Positions 55,924 through 64,000 of a DNA stretch of 64,000 bases are shown here, piece by piece. The DNA is taken from the NCBI GenBank assembly GCA_002162685.1, contig MAAQ01000014.1, positions 1-64,000 on the forward strand, read 5' to 3'. Made by a program: the position numbers and the translations under genes. This stretch comes from Flavobacteriales bacterium 33_180_T64 (GTDB taxonomy: Bacteria > Bacteroidota > Bacteroidia > Flavobacteriales > Flavobacteriaceae). Positions within the stretch are counted from its first letter, which is position 1; the number at the start of each line of letters is the position of its first letter. Under the pieces are notes generated by a model. It did no database searches and was not told where the DNA came from. It saw only the letters and a list, made by a program, of their open reading frames with translations.

Positions 55924-56881
55924 TATAAAATCAAAATTAACCAGATCTTCAAAAAACAAAACACTTAATGTTTTTGGACTTTTCTTTTTAATTTCATTTT
56001 TGATTTTAGTGGTTACTAAGCTTTCTGAAACTTATGTAGAAACCATTCCTTTTTCTATAACATTTAAAAACCTTCCTGAGAATAATATTATAACATTAGA
56101 TAGTATCCCAAAAATTAATGTCACTGTTTCTACACATGGTTTTAATTTGCTATCCTATTACTTTTATAAGTCCACTTATGATTTAGATTTGGAGACTATT
56201 ACAAATTCAAAGGATAATACATATATATGGCTAGCAGAAAAAGGAACTTATGATTTAAAACAGCAATTAGGTCAAATGGTAGATATTGTATCTGTTAAGC
56301 CTGATACATTAGTATTGCCTTATGGGATATTAAGTTTTAAAAAAGTACCTGTAGTTTTAAAGTCTAAAGTTAATTATGCTTCAGGTTATGACGCTCTATA
56401 TGGTGTTAAGATTCGACCTGATTCTGTAAAAATTATTGGCGCCGAACAAGAAATTTCTAAAATTGATTTTGTTGAGACAATACCTTTTGATTTAAATGAA
56501 GTAAAAACGAATATAAATGAAATCGTTAGTTTAGAGCTTTTAAATGCATCTGAACGTTTAAAACTTTCCGAAGAAAATATTAAGATAACTGCTGAAGTAG
56601 AAAAATTTACAGAAGGAACATTTGAGATTCCAATTACGATTTTAAATATACCTAACAATGTAGAATTAAACTATTTCCCTAAGCATATTAAAGTTGTCTA
56701 TTACCTTAGCTTGAAAGATTATAAAAATATAAAAGTTAATGACTTTAGGGTTGAGTGTAATTATAACGATATTTCAAAAACAGAGAAGTCTTTTTTTGTG
56801 CCTAAATTGATTGTTAGTTCAGACAAGGTTAAATCTGCTAGAATGAAACAGAATAAAGTCGAATATATATTTATTAAATGA
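55913..56881 (+). CDS. YbbR-domain (CdaR-like) membrane protein
   Basis: A 322-aa protein with one N-terminal membrane helix (about residues 19-40, LNVFGLFFLISFLILVV) and extracytoplasmic YbbR-like repeats: IPFSITFKNLPENNIITLDSIPKINVTVSTHG, KVPVVLKSKVNYASGYDAL and VEKFTEGTFEIPITILNIPNNV. In Firmicutes YbbR/CdaR regulates the diadenylate cyclase CdaA. No cdaA is adjacent here, so that role is not shown. It overlaps coaE by 4 bp (ATGA). Confidence 0.85.
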   Translation: MLSSIKSKLTRSSKNKTLNVFGLFFLISFLILVVTKLSETYVETIPFSITFKNLPENNIITLDSIPKINVTVSTHGFNLLSYYFYKSTYDLDLETITNSKDNTYIWLAEKGTYDLKQQLGQMVDIVSVKPDTLVLPYGILSFKKVPVVLKSKVNYASGYDALYGVKIRPDSVKIIGAEQEISKIDFVETIPFDLNEVKTNINEIVSLELLNASERLKLSEENIKITAEVEKFTEGTFEIPITILNIPNNVELNYFPKHIKVVYYLSLKDYKNIKVNDFRVECNYNDISKTEKSFFVPKLIVSSDKVKSARMKQNKVEYIFIK

Positions 56882-57480
56882 TAGTTGTAGGACTTACAGG
56901 AGGAATTGGAAGTGGTAAAACTACTGTAGCTAATTTTTTTGAAGCACTTGATATACCAGTCTATATCGCTGATGTTGAAGCTAAGCGATTAATGGTGACT
57001 TCTAAAGTTATTAGAAGAAAACTGATAGCGCTCTTTGGTGATGAAGCCTATATTGGTAAAGAGATTAATAGAACTTTTATAGCTGCAAAAATTTTTAAAA
57101 GTAAAGATGATCTAGTTAAAATGAATGCTATTGTGCATCCTAAGGTTGCTTCACATTTTAAAAGATGGATGAAAAAGCAACAAAAAGCTAGTTATGTTAT
57201 TAAAGAAGCTGCTATTATTTTTGAGCAAAATAAACAGGCTGAATATGATATTATAATAACCGTTAGCGCAAATTTAGAAGCGCGTATTCAAAGAGTAATA
57301 AAAAGAGACAATACTAAGAGATCTAAAATTGAAGCTATTTTAGATAATCAAATGAGTGATCAGGAAAAAATGAAAAGAGCTCATTTTGTAATTGTTAACG
57401 ATAATTTAAGAAACACTAAAGCACAAGTTCTAGAAATTCATCAATCTATTCTAAAACAAATAAAAAAACTTAAAAATTAA
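56878..57480 (+). CDS. coaE: Dephospho-CoA kinase
   Basis: CoaE phosphorylates dephospho-CoA in the final step of CoA synthesis. The 200-aa P-loop kinase starts with VVGLTGGIGSGKTTVANFF and has YIADVEAKRLM, NAIVHPKVASHFKRWM and KRDNTKRSKIEAILDNQMSDQEKMKRAHFVIVND. All are standard CoaE blocks. The ATGA overlap with the YbbR gene implies coupled translation. Confidence 0.95.
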   Translation: MIVVGLTGGIGSGKTTVANFFEALDIPVYIADVEAKRLMVTSKVIRRKLIALFGDEAYIGKEINRTFIAAKIFKSKDDLVKMNAIVHPKVASHFKRWMKKQQKASYVIKEAAIIFEQNKQAEYDIIITVSANLEARIQRVIKRDNTKRSKIEAILDNQMSDQEKMKRAHFVIVNDNLRNTKAQVLEIHQSILKQIKKLKN

Positions 57481-57540
57481 CATATTTGTTAATGTAAGGT
57501 TAAACATTAATAATCCTAAATGTTAAAATACTAAATTTGA

Positions 57541-59118
57541 ATGATGGGCAAAAAGCTATTCATTTTATTGGTGGTTTTAATGAGTTTATCTCTCATTGGC
57601 ATCATCTTCGTTCAAGCATTTTTTATTAATAATACTTTAAGAAACGAAGAGAAACAATTTACTTTAAATGTTAAGCGTTCTCTTATTTCGGTTTCTAAAG
57701 CTATTGAAGATAAGGAGCTTCTTAGTTATGATAGATTATACAAAGAAGCAGTGAATAATGGTCGGAATCCTGATACAACAGAAATTAAGCAACTCTTAAT
57801 TTTTGATTCTTTTAATGAAGAAACTAATCAGGCAATTCGATTTAAAAATGCAATATCGGAAGAGAGCTTTAAAGTTCCATCCTTGTTCTTTGACATTGGT
57901 ACAGACAGTATAAACATAAGTAGATTCACTAATGTTAGTGAAACTAAAGTTTTTGAGCGTAATTCAATTGATGGTAAAATTAATTTAACGCCAACGCAAA
58001 CATTTACAGATTATAGTACTTTAGATGATGTTGGGCGTAAAATATATAAATCTAATTATCGAAAAGTTTATAAAAATTTTCCAGTATATAAGCGTATTAC
58101 TAACAAAGTAGTTTCAGAGTTATTAGAATTACAATTTAAAAGTAGTGGTATAAATACAGCTTTTGAATATGCGATTTATGATAAAGATTTATCAACTAAA
58201 ATTCAATCAGATAATTTCGATTTAAGTGTAAAGTCTACAGTTGGTATTCCAGTTTTTGCAGATAATGATAATAAAAGTAATTATACATTATATGTTGATT
58301 TTCCAGAACGTAGAAAGTACTTGTTATCTTCAATATTTGGAATGATAGTACTCTCTATTATATTTACATTGATTATAGTTTTAGCGTATTCTAGTGCAAT
58401 TTATCAATTAATAAAGCAACGTCAAATTTCACAAATTAAAACTGATTTTATCAATAATATGACGCATGAATTTAAAACACCTATTGCGACTATAAATTTG
58501 GCTTTAGATTCTATTAAAAACCCAAAAATAATTAATGATCAAGATAAAGTAATGCGTTACTTGAAAATGATTAAAGAAGAGAATAAACGTATGCATGCTC
58601 AAGTAGAAAATGTATTACGAATTTCTAAATTAGAAAAAAACGAACTCAATATTAGTAAGGAAAGAGTGAAACTTCACGACTTAATTGAAGATGCATTAAC
58701 ACATGTAGAATTATTAGTTGAAGATCGCAAAGGCTATGTAAAAACATACTTAAAAGCAGATAAATCTTCGGTTTTAGCAAACGAAACACATTTCACTAAT
58801 GTGATTGTAAATATTTTAGATAATGCAATTAAGTATAGTAATGGAGTGCCTAAAATTGATGTTTATACAGAAAATATAGGAAATAATATACTGCTTAAGA
58901 TTTCAGATCAAGGAAATGGAATGTCTAAGCAAGTTCAAAAAAAGGTGTTCGAAAAATTTTATAGAGAACATACCGGAAATGTACACAATGTAAAAGGTCA
59001 TGGTTTAGGTTTATCATATGTTAAACGAATTATTGACGACCATCAAGGTCATATATCAGTAGAAAGTGAAAAGGGAAAAGGTAGCACATTCACAATAAAG
59101 CTACCATTAATATCATAA
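57541..59118 (+). CDS. Two-component sensor histidine kinase
   Basis: A 525-aa membrane sensor kinase. TM1 spans about residues 5-27 and TM2 about 263-287. The 230 residues between them form a periplasmic sensor domain with no recognised fold (NDNKSNYTLYVDFPERRKY near its end). HisKA carries the phospho-accepting histidine in NNMTHEFKTPIATINLALDS. HATPase_c motifs are N-box NVIVNILDNAIKYSNG, G1 ISDQGNGMS and G2 GHGLGLSYVKRII. It is 3 bp before its response regulator. RprX of Bacteroides fragilis is the nearest pair I recall; the signal is unknown. Confidence 0.92.
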   Translation: MMGKKLFILLVVLMSLSLIGIIFVQAFFINNTLRNEEKQFTLNVKRSLISVSKAIEDKELLSYDRLYKEAVNNGRNPDTTEIKQLLIFDSFNEETNQAIRFKNAISEESFKVPSLFFDIGTDSINISRFTNVSETKVFERNSIDGKINLTPTQTFTDYSTLDDVGRKIYKSNYRKVYKNFPVYKRITNKVVSELLELQFKSSGINTAFEYAIYDKDLSTKIQSDNFDLSVKSTVGIPVFADNDNKSNYTLYVDFPERRKYLLSSIFGMIVLSIIFTLIIVLAYSSAIYQLIKQRQISQIKTDFINNMTHEFKTPIATINLALDSIKNPKIINDQDKVMRYLKMIKEENKRMHAQVENVLRISKLEKNELNISKERVKLHDLIEDALTHVELLVEDRKGYVKTYLKADKSSVLANETHFTNVIVNILDNAIKYSNGVPKIDVYTENIGNNILLKISDQGNGMSKQVQKKVFEKFYREHTGNVHNVKGHGLGLSYVKRIIDDHQGHISVESEKGKGSTFTIKLPLIS

Positions 59119-59121
59119 ATT

Positions 59122-59832
59122 ATGGAAGAGCAAAATAAGAAAATACTTTTAGTAGAAGATGATCCAAACTTCGGAACAGTTTTAAAAGACTATTTAAACA
59201 TGAACGATTATGATGTGGTTCATGCAAAAAACGGAATGGAAGGTTTCGAGAAATTCAAAAAAGATGATTATGATCTATGTATTTTAGATGTAATGATGCC
59301 TTATAAAGATGGATTTACTTTAGCCAAAGAAATTAGAGAAAAAAATACAGATGTGCCAATTATCTTTTTAACCGCCAAGGCAATGAAAGAAGATGTTCTT
59401 AAAGGTTATAAAGTTGGTGCAGATGATTATCTAAATAAGCCATTTGATAGTGAAGTATTACTTATGAAAATTAAAGCTATTATTCAGCGTAAAGCTACAG
59501 ATACAATAGCAGATAGTAAGCAATTTGAGTTTAAGATTGGAAGATTTGATTTAAACTCTAAACTACGTTTCTTGAAATTTGATGGTAAAGATCCAATTAA
59601 ATTATCTCCAAAAGAGAACGAATTATTACGTATGCTTGCACTTCATGAAAATGATTTAATGCCACGTGAATTGGCATTGACAAAAATATGGAGAGATGAT
59701 AATTATTTTACATCTAGAAGTATGGATGTTTATATTGCTAAGCTTAGAAAATATTTAAAATTAGACGGAAAAGTTGAAATTTTAAATATTCATGGTGAAG
59801 GTTTTAGGTTAGTCGTTAATCAAGACGCTTAA
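59122..59832 (+). CDS. OmpR-family response regulator
   Basis: A 236-aa regulator. The receiver domain has the acidic pocket VEDD, phospho-acceptor D56 (DLCILDVMMPYKDG), T84-region FLTAKA and K106 (LNKPF). The C-terminal winged helix-turn-helix begins near residue 140: IKLSPKENELLRMLALHENDLMPRELAL, SRSMDVYIAKLRKYLK and VEILNIHGEGFRLV. It is the partner of the kinase 3 bp upstream and resembles RprY. The target genes are unknown. Confidence 0.94.
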   Translation: MEEQNKKILLVEDDPNFGTVLKDYLNMNDYDVVHAKNGMEGFEKFKKDDYDLCILDVMMPYKDGFTLAKEIREKNTDVPIIFLTAKAMKEDVLKGYKVGADDYLNKPFDSEVLLMKIKAIIQRKATDTIADSKQFEFKIGRFDLNSKLRFLKFDGKDPIKLSPKENELLRMLALHENDLMPRELALTKIWRDDNYFTSRSMDVYIAKLRKYLKLDGKVEILNIHGEGFRLVVNQDA

Positions 59833-59851
59833 ATAATATTAGAGGTATAAA

Positions 59852-59882
59852 AAAAAGCCAATCTTAATGATTGGCTTTTTTG
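59852..59882 (+). terminator. Intrinsic terminator between the regulator and cspA-like gene
   Basis: AAAAAGCCAATC pairs with GATTGGCTTTTT, with a 5-nt loop and T-runs on both strands. It serves the plus-strand regulator and probably also the convergent cold-shock gene. Confidence 0.88.
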
Positions 59883-59901
59883 TTTTAAAAAATATCGAAA
59901 A

Positions 59902-60093
59902 TTATATAACTTTTACGTTAATTGCGTTCAATCCTTTTTTTCCTTCAGTTAATTCAAATTCTACTTCATCTCCTTCACGAATTTCGTCAATTAAACCTGA
60001 AATGTGTACAAAATGTTCTTTGTTGTTTTCTTCTTCTGTGATAAATCCAAATCCTTTAGAATCGTTGAAGAATTTTACGGTACCTTTACTCAT
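59902..60093 (-). CDS. cspA: Cold-shock-domain protein
   Basis: A 63-aa single-domain RNA/DNA-binding chaperone: SKGTVKFFNDSKGFGFITEE contains RNP1 (KGFGFI), and EHFVHISGL contains RNP2. The C-terminal EGDEVEFELTEGKKGLNAINVKVI completes the OB fold. The symbol reflects the family; which paralogue it is cannot be told from sequence. A -7 motif TAGATTTG lies about 25 bp upstream. The 86-bp upstream gap is too short for the long leader of E. coli cspA. Confidence 0.95.
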   Translation of the reverse strand: MSKGTVKFFNDSKGFGFITEEENNKEHFVHISGLIDEIREGDEVEFELTEGKKGLNAINVKVI

Positions 60094-60118
60094 AATATAT
60101 ATTAAATTATTTAAGATG

Positions 60119-60126
60119 CAAATCTA
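60119..60126 (-). promoter_or_regulatory. Candidate -7 element for the cold-shock gene
   Basis: The minus strand reads TAGATTTG, matching TAnnTTTG, about 26 bp before the start codon. Confidence 0.5.
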
Positions 60127-60179
60127 GTGTTAATTAATTGAAAATAAGAGTTTTTGTGTTTTATTTTTAAAGATACATT

Positions 60180-61094
60180 TCAAATCTCTCTTATTTGCTG
60201 CTCAATACAAGCAACTATATTTTCGATATTGGCTTCATAATCAAACCAAATCGCATCCTTATCCTTCTTAAACCAAGTCAATTGCCGTTTTGCAAAACGT
60301 CGTGTATTCTTCTTTATTTCTGAAATTGAAAAATCTAAAGTCCACTCATCATCTAAATACTTGAAGAGCTCTTTGTAGCCTACTGTATTTAATGCGTTTA
60401 ATTGTTGTTTAGGTTTTAGTTTTTTTACTTCGTCTAACAAACCTTCGGCGATCATAAGGTCTACACGTGTATTGATTCTGTCATAAATAAGAGGTCTGTC
60501 TGCTGTTAAGCTTATGGTGATTGTTTTGAAATCTCGTGCTTTTTTTTCTGCATTTAAAAAAGAAGAATAGGGCTTTTTACTTGAAATACAAACTTCCAAC
60601 GCTCTAATAACTCGATGCGGATTATCAATAGCAATAGTATTATACGCTTTTGGGTCTAACTTTTTAAGCTGAAATTGCAAACTTTCAAGACCATCTTTTT
60701 GTAACCTAATATTTAATTCTTCTCTAATCAATGGGTCTACTTCTGGAAATTGATCTAAGCCATGAGTTACTGCATTTACATACAAACCAGATCCACCAAC
60801 CATTATTATAACGTTGTGTTTTTTGTACAGTTTGGTTAGTAATGCAATAGCATCTCTTTCAAAAGCACCTACATTATAATCATCATTAATTGAGATATGT
60901 TTAATAAAATTGTGTGGAGCTGCAGCTAATTCAGTTGGAGTAGGAGCTGCAGTACCAATTTGCATTTCTTTATAAAACTGTCTAGAATCTGCCGAAATAA
61001 TTTCAGTATTAAAATGATTAGCTAGTTTAATACTAAGTGCCGTTTTTCCTATGGCAGTAGGACCAACAATAGAGATTAAGTATTTATTATTCAT
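60180..61094 (-). CDS. miaA: tRNA dimethylallyltransferase
   Basis: MiaA adds the dimethylallyl group to A37 of tRNAs reading U-starting codons. The 304-aa protein has Walker A SIVGPTAIGKTALSIKLA, the substrate/DMAPP motif ISADSRQFYKEMQIGTA, and IMVGGSGLYVNAVTHGL, then the C-terminal NTRRFAKRQLTWFKKD. Length is normal. It overlaps the ion-channel gene by 8 bp. trmD, which modifies position 37 of other tRNAs, is also in this window. Confidence 0.97.
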   Translation of the reverse strand: MNNKYLISIVGPTAIGKTALSIKLANHFNTEIISADSRQFYKEMQIGTAAPTPTELAAAPHNFIKHISINDDYNVGAFERDAIALLTKLYKKHNVIIMVGGSGLYVNAVTHGLDQFPEVDPLIREELNIRLQKDGLESLQFQLKKLDPKAYNTIAIDNPHRVIRALEVCISSKKPYSSFLNAEKKARDFKTITISLTADRPLIYDRINTRVDLMIAEGLLDEVKKLKPKQQLNALNTVGYKELFKYLDDEWTLDFSISEIKKNTRRFAKRQLTWFKKDKDAIWFDYEANIENIVACIEQQIREI

Positions 61095-61920
61095 TTAAAA
61101 TAGTGCCACAATTATGACAAAAAGTAGCTTTATCTCGATGATTTTCGGCTAAACAATTCGGACAAGATTGTGTGTTCATTTGTACATTGCGTTTATTAAC
61201 TTTTGTCATTTCAGAAGAGACAATTCCTGTAGGTATTGCGATAATACCATAACCCATTATCATAATTAAAGATGCAATAAATTGACCCAAAGCTGTTACA
61301 GGTGCAATATCTCCATAACCAACAGTTGTTAAAGTTACAATTGCCCAATAGACACTTCTTGGAATACTTGTAAAACCACTATTTTTATTCCCTTCTACGA
61401 GGTACATTACTGTGCCTAAGATGATACATAGAATTACAACGAAAAATAGGAACACTACTATTTTTGCGCGACTTGCTTTTAGTGCACGAACAAAATTTGT
61501 GGATTCACCAATATAACGTGCTAATTTTAAAATTCTAAAAACACGTAATAACCTCAACGCTCTTATCGCTAATAGAGAACTTGAACCTAATATAAAAAAC
61601 GATATGTATTTTGGAATTGTAGATAATAAATCGATAATACCATAAAAGCTAAAGATGTATTTTGTGGGTTTATTAACTGTTGCAATCCTAGCTACATACT
61701 CTAGAGAGAATAGAATTGTAATAATCCATTCGGAAATGTTTAAAAACGAAGCGTACTCTTCTGAAAACGAATCAATACTTTCAAGCATTACTAGTATAAT
61801 ACTTGCAAGAATTAGTATGAGTAAAACAACATCAAATAATTTTCCAGTAGGCGTGTCGGCTTCATAAATGATTTCATGAAGTTTTTTTTGCCAATTAGAT
61901 TTTTGATTGTCTTTATTCAT
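61087..61920 (-). CDS. Voltage-gated-type potassium channel with C-terminal zinc ribbon
   Basis: A 277-aa six-helix ion channel. S1-S4 run from about residue 25 to 140; S4 is arginine-rich (AIRALRLLRVFRILKLAR), as in voltage sensors. S5 is followed by the pore helix and selectivity filter TLTTVGYGDIAPVT, then S6 (FIASLIMIMGYGIIAIPTGI). The C-terminus ends in a four-cysteine zinc-ribbon, CPNCLAENHRDKATFCHNCG, an unusual cytoplasmic addition. It is co-transcribed with miaA (8-bp overlap) and lies 21 bp after the DUF3857 gene. Confidence 0.92.
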   Translation of the reverse strand: MNKDNQKSNWQKKLHEIIYEADTPTGKLFDVVLLILILASIILVMLESIDSFSEEYASFLNISEWIITILFSLEYVARIATVNKPTKYIFSFYGIIDLLSTIPKYISFFILGSSSLLAIRALRLLRVFRILKLARYIGESTNFVRALKASRAKIVVFLFFVVILCIILGTVMYLVEGNKNSGFTSIPRSVYWAIVTLTTVGYGDIAPVTALGQFIASLIMIMGYGIIAIPTGIVSSEMTKVNKRNVQMNTQSCPNCLAENHRDKATFCHNCGTILNE

Positions 61921-61941
61921 TAGTTCAAATGTACTAAAAAG

Positions 61942-63897
61942 TTATTGTTTCTTTTTTAATACGATTAAGGAGTTCTTTTGAATATCTACTATAGATGCAA
62001 AATATTGCTTTAATGCATCGTAATATTCAGAACCATAAATGGCTTCTTTAAAATTAAATTTAAAATAGATGATAATCGAATTATCACTTTTACTTGCATT
62101 AAATAATAATGTTCCTGTTTTGTTAGGAAGTGAAACTCTAGTAGTCCTTGGAATTTCAATAACCTCATAACCTTCAGTATTTATTTCTGCAGTATATATA
62201 TATGCATCACTGTAACCAAAATCTATAGGATAAGTACGTTGCTGTAGTTTAAATGGGTTTTCATCAAAAAATGTAATTACAAACGGATTGATATAGAAAT
62301 TATCTCCAACATTGTCTAAGCTTTGCTCTACTCTAAATGTTTCAGAAAACTCAGGATTTGTTTGATCTATTGTTTGTGAATCGTGCTCTAAAAATTGTGT
62401 TGTTGTATTAGAATTCACAAAAGAATCTAAATATGAATCAGGATTGTTAAAGTATCTTTTTTTAGCTTTTATAGCGTGGTATCCTGTACTTTTCGTTGAA
62501 ATGCTGCCTTTAAGAGTTTGATTTTCAATAATTAATCTAACCTGATGTTTCTTGAGACTTAATTGGTTGGCTTCAATATCTACCCAGTAACCACCATCCT
62601 TAAAGTCTAATAAGCGTCCATATTGGTTAAGACATCTAAAAGGGAGTTGTCCAAATGCTAAATAATTATCTGTTGCATCTAGTAGATAATTTTGCCCATC
62701 AATAGTTGCCTGAACTATAAGGTAATTGAAATCAGAGATTACGGGATAAATTTTTGTAGCTAAACCATTATTCCTTGTAGAAACTAAAATAGGCTTTACA
62801 TCAATAGCATTGGCTTTAAGTAAATTATGAAGTAAAATGTTTATTTCTGAAACATTTCCCGATTTGTTTTGTACTAAGTCTTTTACAGAAACTTCATTAA
62901 AAATATTAAAACTTTCATTCCATGTATATGTGTTCTGTACATATTTAAAGATGGCTTGAGCTTTTTCTAAAGGGTTACTTTTGCTTATAATATCTTCACT
63001 AAGTAAGCCTTTTGTAATGCCGCTTTTTTTTAATTGTCTACCAATATTGTTGTCACTTTTAAGTTCGCCTTCAACACTTTTCCATGTTTTAGTAATATTA
63101 TCTACTCTGCCATCAAATCCCCTAAAAACTTTTAGTTCATATTCAATTCTTGCCATATAGTTTTCACTCGTAGTCATAAATTCCTCATCAACAAATGCTG
63201 GAATATCTTTCATTACATAAATATAATCGCCACAATCTGATGAACCAGCACCAGGAACTTGAAGGCAATTTCTTCTAAGTGATGATTCGTTTGTATGTAG
63301 TTTTTTTCCACCTACTAATTTTATATTGTACTCCCAATTACCTGGAATACTGGGTTGGTATTCACTATGTAGTTTTGGAATATCCTCTTGAAAATACCAG
63401 CTTTTGTATTTAAAAAAATATGGAGATTCAATTGTATAGCTGTAGTTAATAACAGAACCTTCTTTGATATTTGGAAATGTGAATTTTACAAGCGTGTAAT
63501 TCTCATTGTATTGTTCTTTGAAAATTGAATTTTTATCTAACTTGGTTCGTGTGACCTTGTCATTTTCGATATTATAAACTGTAGCTTTTATTTTTGAAAC
63601 TTTTTCTTTTTTACCATTCTTAACATATAAGTAAACAGTTTCAGTAGCTTTTTCAAAACCGTTACGATTTAAAATCTTTAGTTTTTTCTTGATTTCAGTT
63701 TTTAATAAAAATGTTTCTCTGTCTACAAAGCTCCTTCCAATTTCATAGATAACTAAAGCATTAGCAGTAGAATCTTTTTCATAAACATTAAGTTCGATAT
63801 CTTGTTTTGTTACTTCAAAACCTTCAGTGTTAAAGCCTGTTTGTGCTTGTATGTGTAATGTTAAGGCTAATGTAATACATAGTAAAAATGATTTCAT
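61942..63897 (-). CDS. DUF3857 protein with inactive transglutaminase-like domain
   Basis: A 651-aa exported protein (signal SFLLCITLALTLHIQAQ). DUF3857 spans about residues 55-215 (KIKATVYNIENDKVTRTKLD, KFTFPNIKEGSVINYSYTIESPYFFKYKSWYFQ). A transglutaminase-like core follows near 315-430. The usual catalytic cysteine block G-x-C-K is GNVSEINILL here and the usual histidine is tyrosine (DFNYLIVQATIDGQNYLLDATD), so it should be catalytically dead. The C-terminal 200 residues are beta-rich. Function is unknown, perhaps envelope binding. A further minus-strand gene may lie 11 bp upstream. Confidence 0.85.
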   Translation of the reverse strand: MKSFLLCITLALTLHIQAQTGFNTEGFEVTKQDIELNVYEKDSTANALVIYEIGRSFVDRETFLLKTEIKKKLKILNRNGFEKATETVYLYVKNGKKEKVSKIKATVYNIENDKVTRTKLDKNSIFKEQYNENYTLVKFTFPNIKEGSVINYSYTIESPYFFKYKSWYFQEDIPKLHSEYQPSIPGNWEYNIKLVGGKKLHTNESSLRRNCLQVPGAGSSDCGDYIYVMKDIPAFVDEEFMTTSENYMARIEYELKVFRGFDGRVDNITKTWKSVEGELKSDNNIGRQLKKSGITKGLLSEDIISKSNPLEKAQAIFKYVQNTYTWNESFNIFNEVSVKDLVQNKSGNVSEINILLHNLLKANAIDVKPILVSTRNNGLATKIYPVISDFNYLIVQATIDGQNYLLDATDNYLAFGQLPFRCLNQYGRLLDFKDGGYWVDIEANQLSLKKHQVRLIIENQTLKGSISTKSTGYHAIKAKKRYFNNPDSYLDSFVNSNTTTQFLEHDSQTIDQTNPEFSETFRVEQSLDNVGDNFYINPFVITFFDENPFKLQQRTYPIDFGYSDAYIYTAEINTEGYEVIEIPRTTRVSLPNKTGTLLFNASKSDNSIIIYFKFNFKEAIYGSEYYDALKQYFASIVDIQKNSLIVLKKKQ

Positions 63898-63908
63898 TAT
63901 GAGAAATT

Positions 63909-63998
63909 TTAAATAGATATGGTTTTTACTTTTTTATGTCGTCTTAAATAACTTTGAATAATATGCTGCGTGTCTCTATTGTTTTCCATTGGCGTTAT
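63909..63998 (-). CDS. Possible 3' end of an upstream gene, cut by the window edge
   Basis: The minus strand has an open frame from the window edge to a TAA at 63909-63911, reading ITPMENNRDTQHIIQSYLRR... and ending KTISI. Thirty open codons in such AT-rich DNA and an 11-bp gap to the next gene fit a co-oriented neighbour in the same operon. It is too short to identify. Confidence 0.45.
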   Translation of the reverse strand: MTPMENNRDTQHIIQSYLRRHKKVKTISI

Positions 63999-64000
63999 AA

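Noticed and set aside
59867-60127. 86-aa plus-strand ORF opposite the cold-shock gene
   Set aside because: It is antisense to an intact cold-shock protein with RNP motifs and has no support of its own.
59902-60179. Long cold-shock leader or thermosensor RNA
   Set aside because: Only 86 bp separate the start codon from miaA, and the candidate promoter leaves a leader of about 25 nt.

Overview
This AT-rich window is from a member of the Bacteroidota, almost certainly family Flavobacteriaceae. The evidence is the set of lineage-typical genes: type IX secretion (T9SS) C-terminal sorting domains ending in YPNPVKN / IRVIKE-like blocks, a long-form GAPDH of 482 aa, an 80-kDa type monomeric isocitrate dehydrogenase, the Bacteroidota-type omega subunit, and the DUF4835, DUF6913, DUF6095 and DUF2279 families. 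Many genes are preceded by the Bacteroidota -7 promoter motif TAnnTTTG. The genus cannot be fixed from sequence alone.

Layout. 1-76: the 3' end of a 5S rRNA and its terminator, the end of an rRNA operon. 160-13109: mostly minus-strand genes (DUF6095, murQ, a PLP-dependent ammonia-lyase, icd, a Qnr-like pentapeptide protein, rplS, trmD, a GNAT, a coiled-coil membrane protein, two LVIVD-type lipoproteins, gap, htrA). The only gene-free stretch over 300 bp is 5391-6081; it appears to hold an unassigned minus-strand transcript with a strong terminator. 13264-17317: plus-strand unit dapF-GNAT-mltG-DUF2279, then a lysozyme-like protein. 17398-22601: minus-strand methyltransferase, then dnaA-LMW-PTP-sugar dehydrogenase-tetrapyrrole methylase. 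22793-28223: thioesterase, the ribD-HAD-EamA-yigZ unit, a LEA-like lipoprotein, and GNAT-prmC. 28212-33676: minus-strand glycan-degrading unit (GH20, cutC, GH2). 33740-39556: ligA, two related polytopic membrane proteins flanking a DoxX protein, and a split 5'-nucleotidase. 39629-46979: plus-strand housekeeping (DUF6913-dapA; bamD-rpoZ-coaBC-DUF4835-recN-fabI). 47235-53683: three large T9SS-exported proteins, two of them modular paralogues. 53740-64000: sulfotransferase, GT2-YbbR-coaE, a histidine kinase/response regulator pair, a cold-shock protein, miaA, a Kv-type channel with a C-terminal zinc ribbon, a DUF3857 protein and the tail of one more gene.

Functionally most of this is core genome. 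Lysine/peptidoglycan precursor synthesis (dapA, dapF) sits with peptidoglycan turnover (mltG, murQ, lysozyme-like protein). CoA synthesis (coaBC, coaE), replication and repair (dnaA, ligA, recN), envelope assembly (bamD) and tRNA modification (trmD, miaA) are all represented. The accessory flavour comes from the surface/secreted proteins and the glycan-degrading unit. I saw no CRISPR array, prophage, intact insertion sequence, tRNA gene or recognisable defence island. I could not find a convincing wholly new system. The best leads are a structured intergenic repeat before murQ, the orphan transcript at 5.4-5.9 kb, the duplicated eight-helix membrane genes with similar upstream sequence, and the zinc-ribbon potassium channel.
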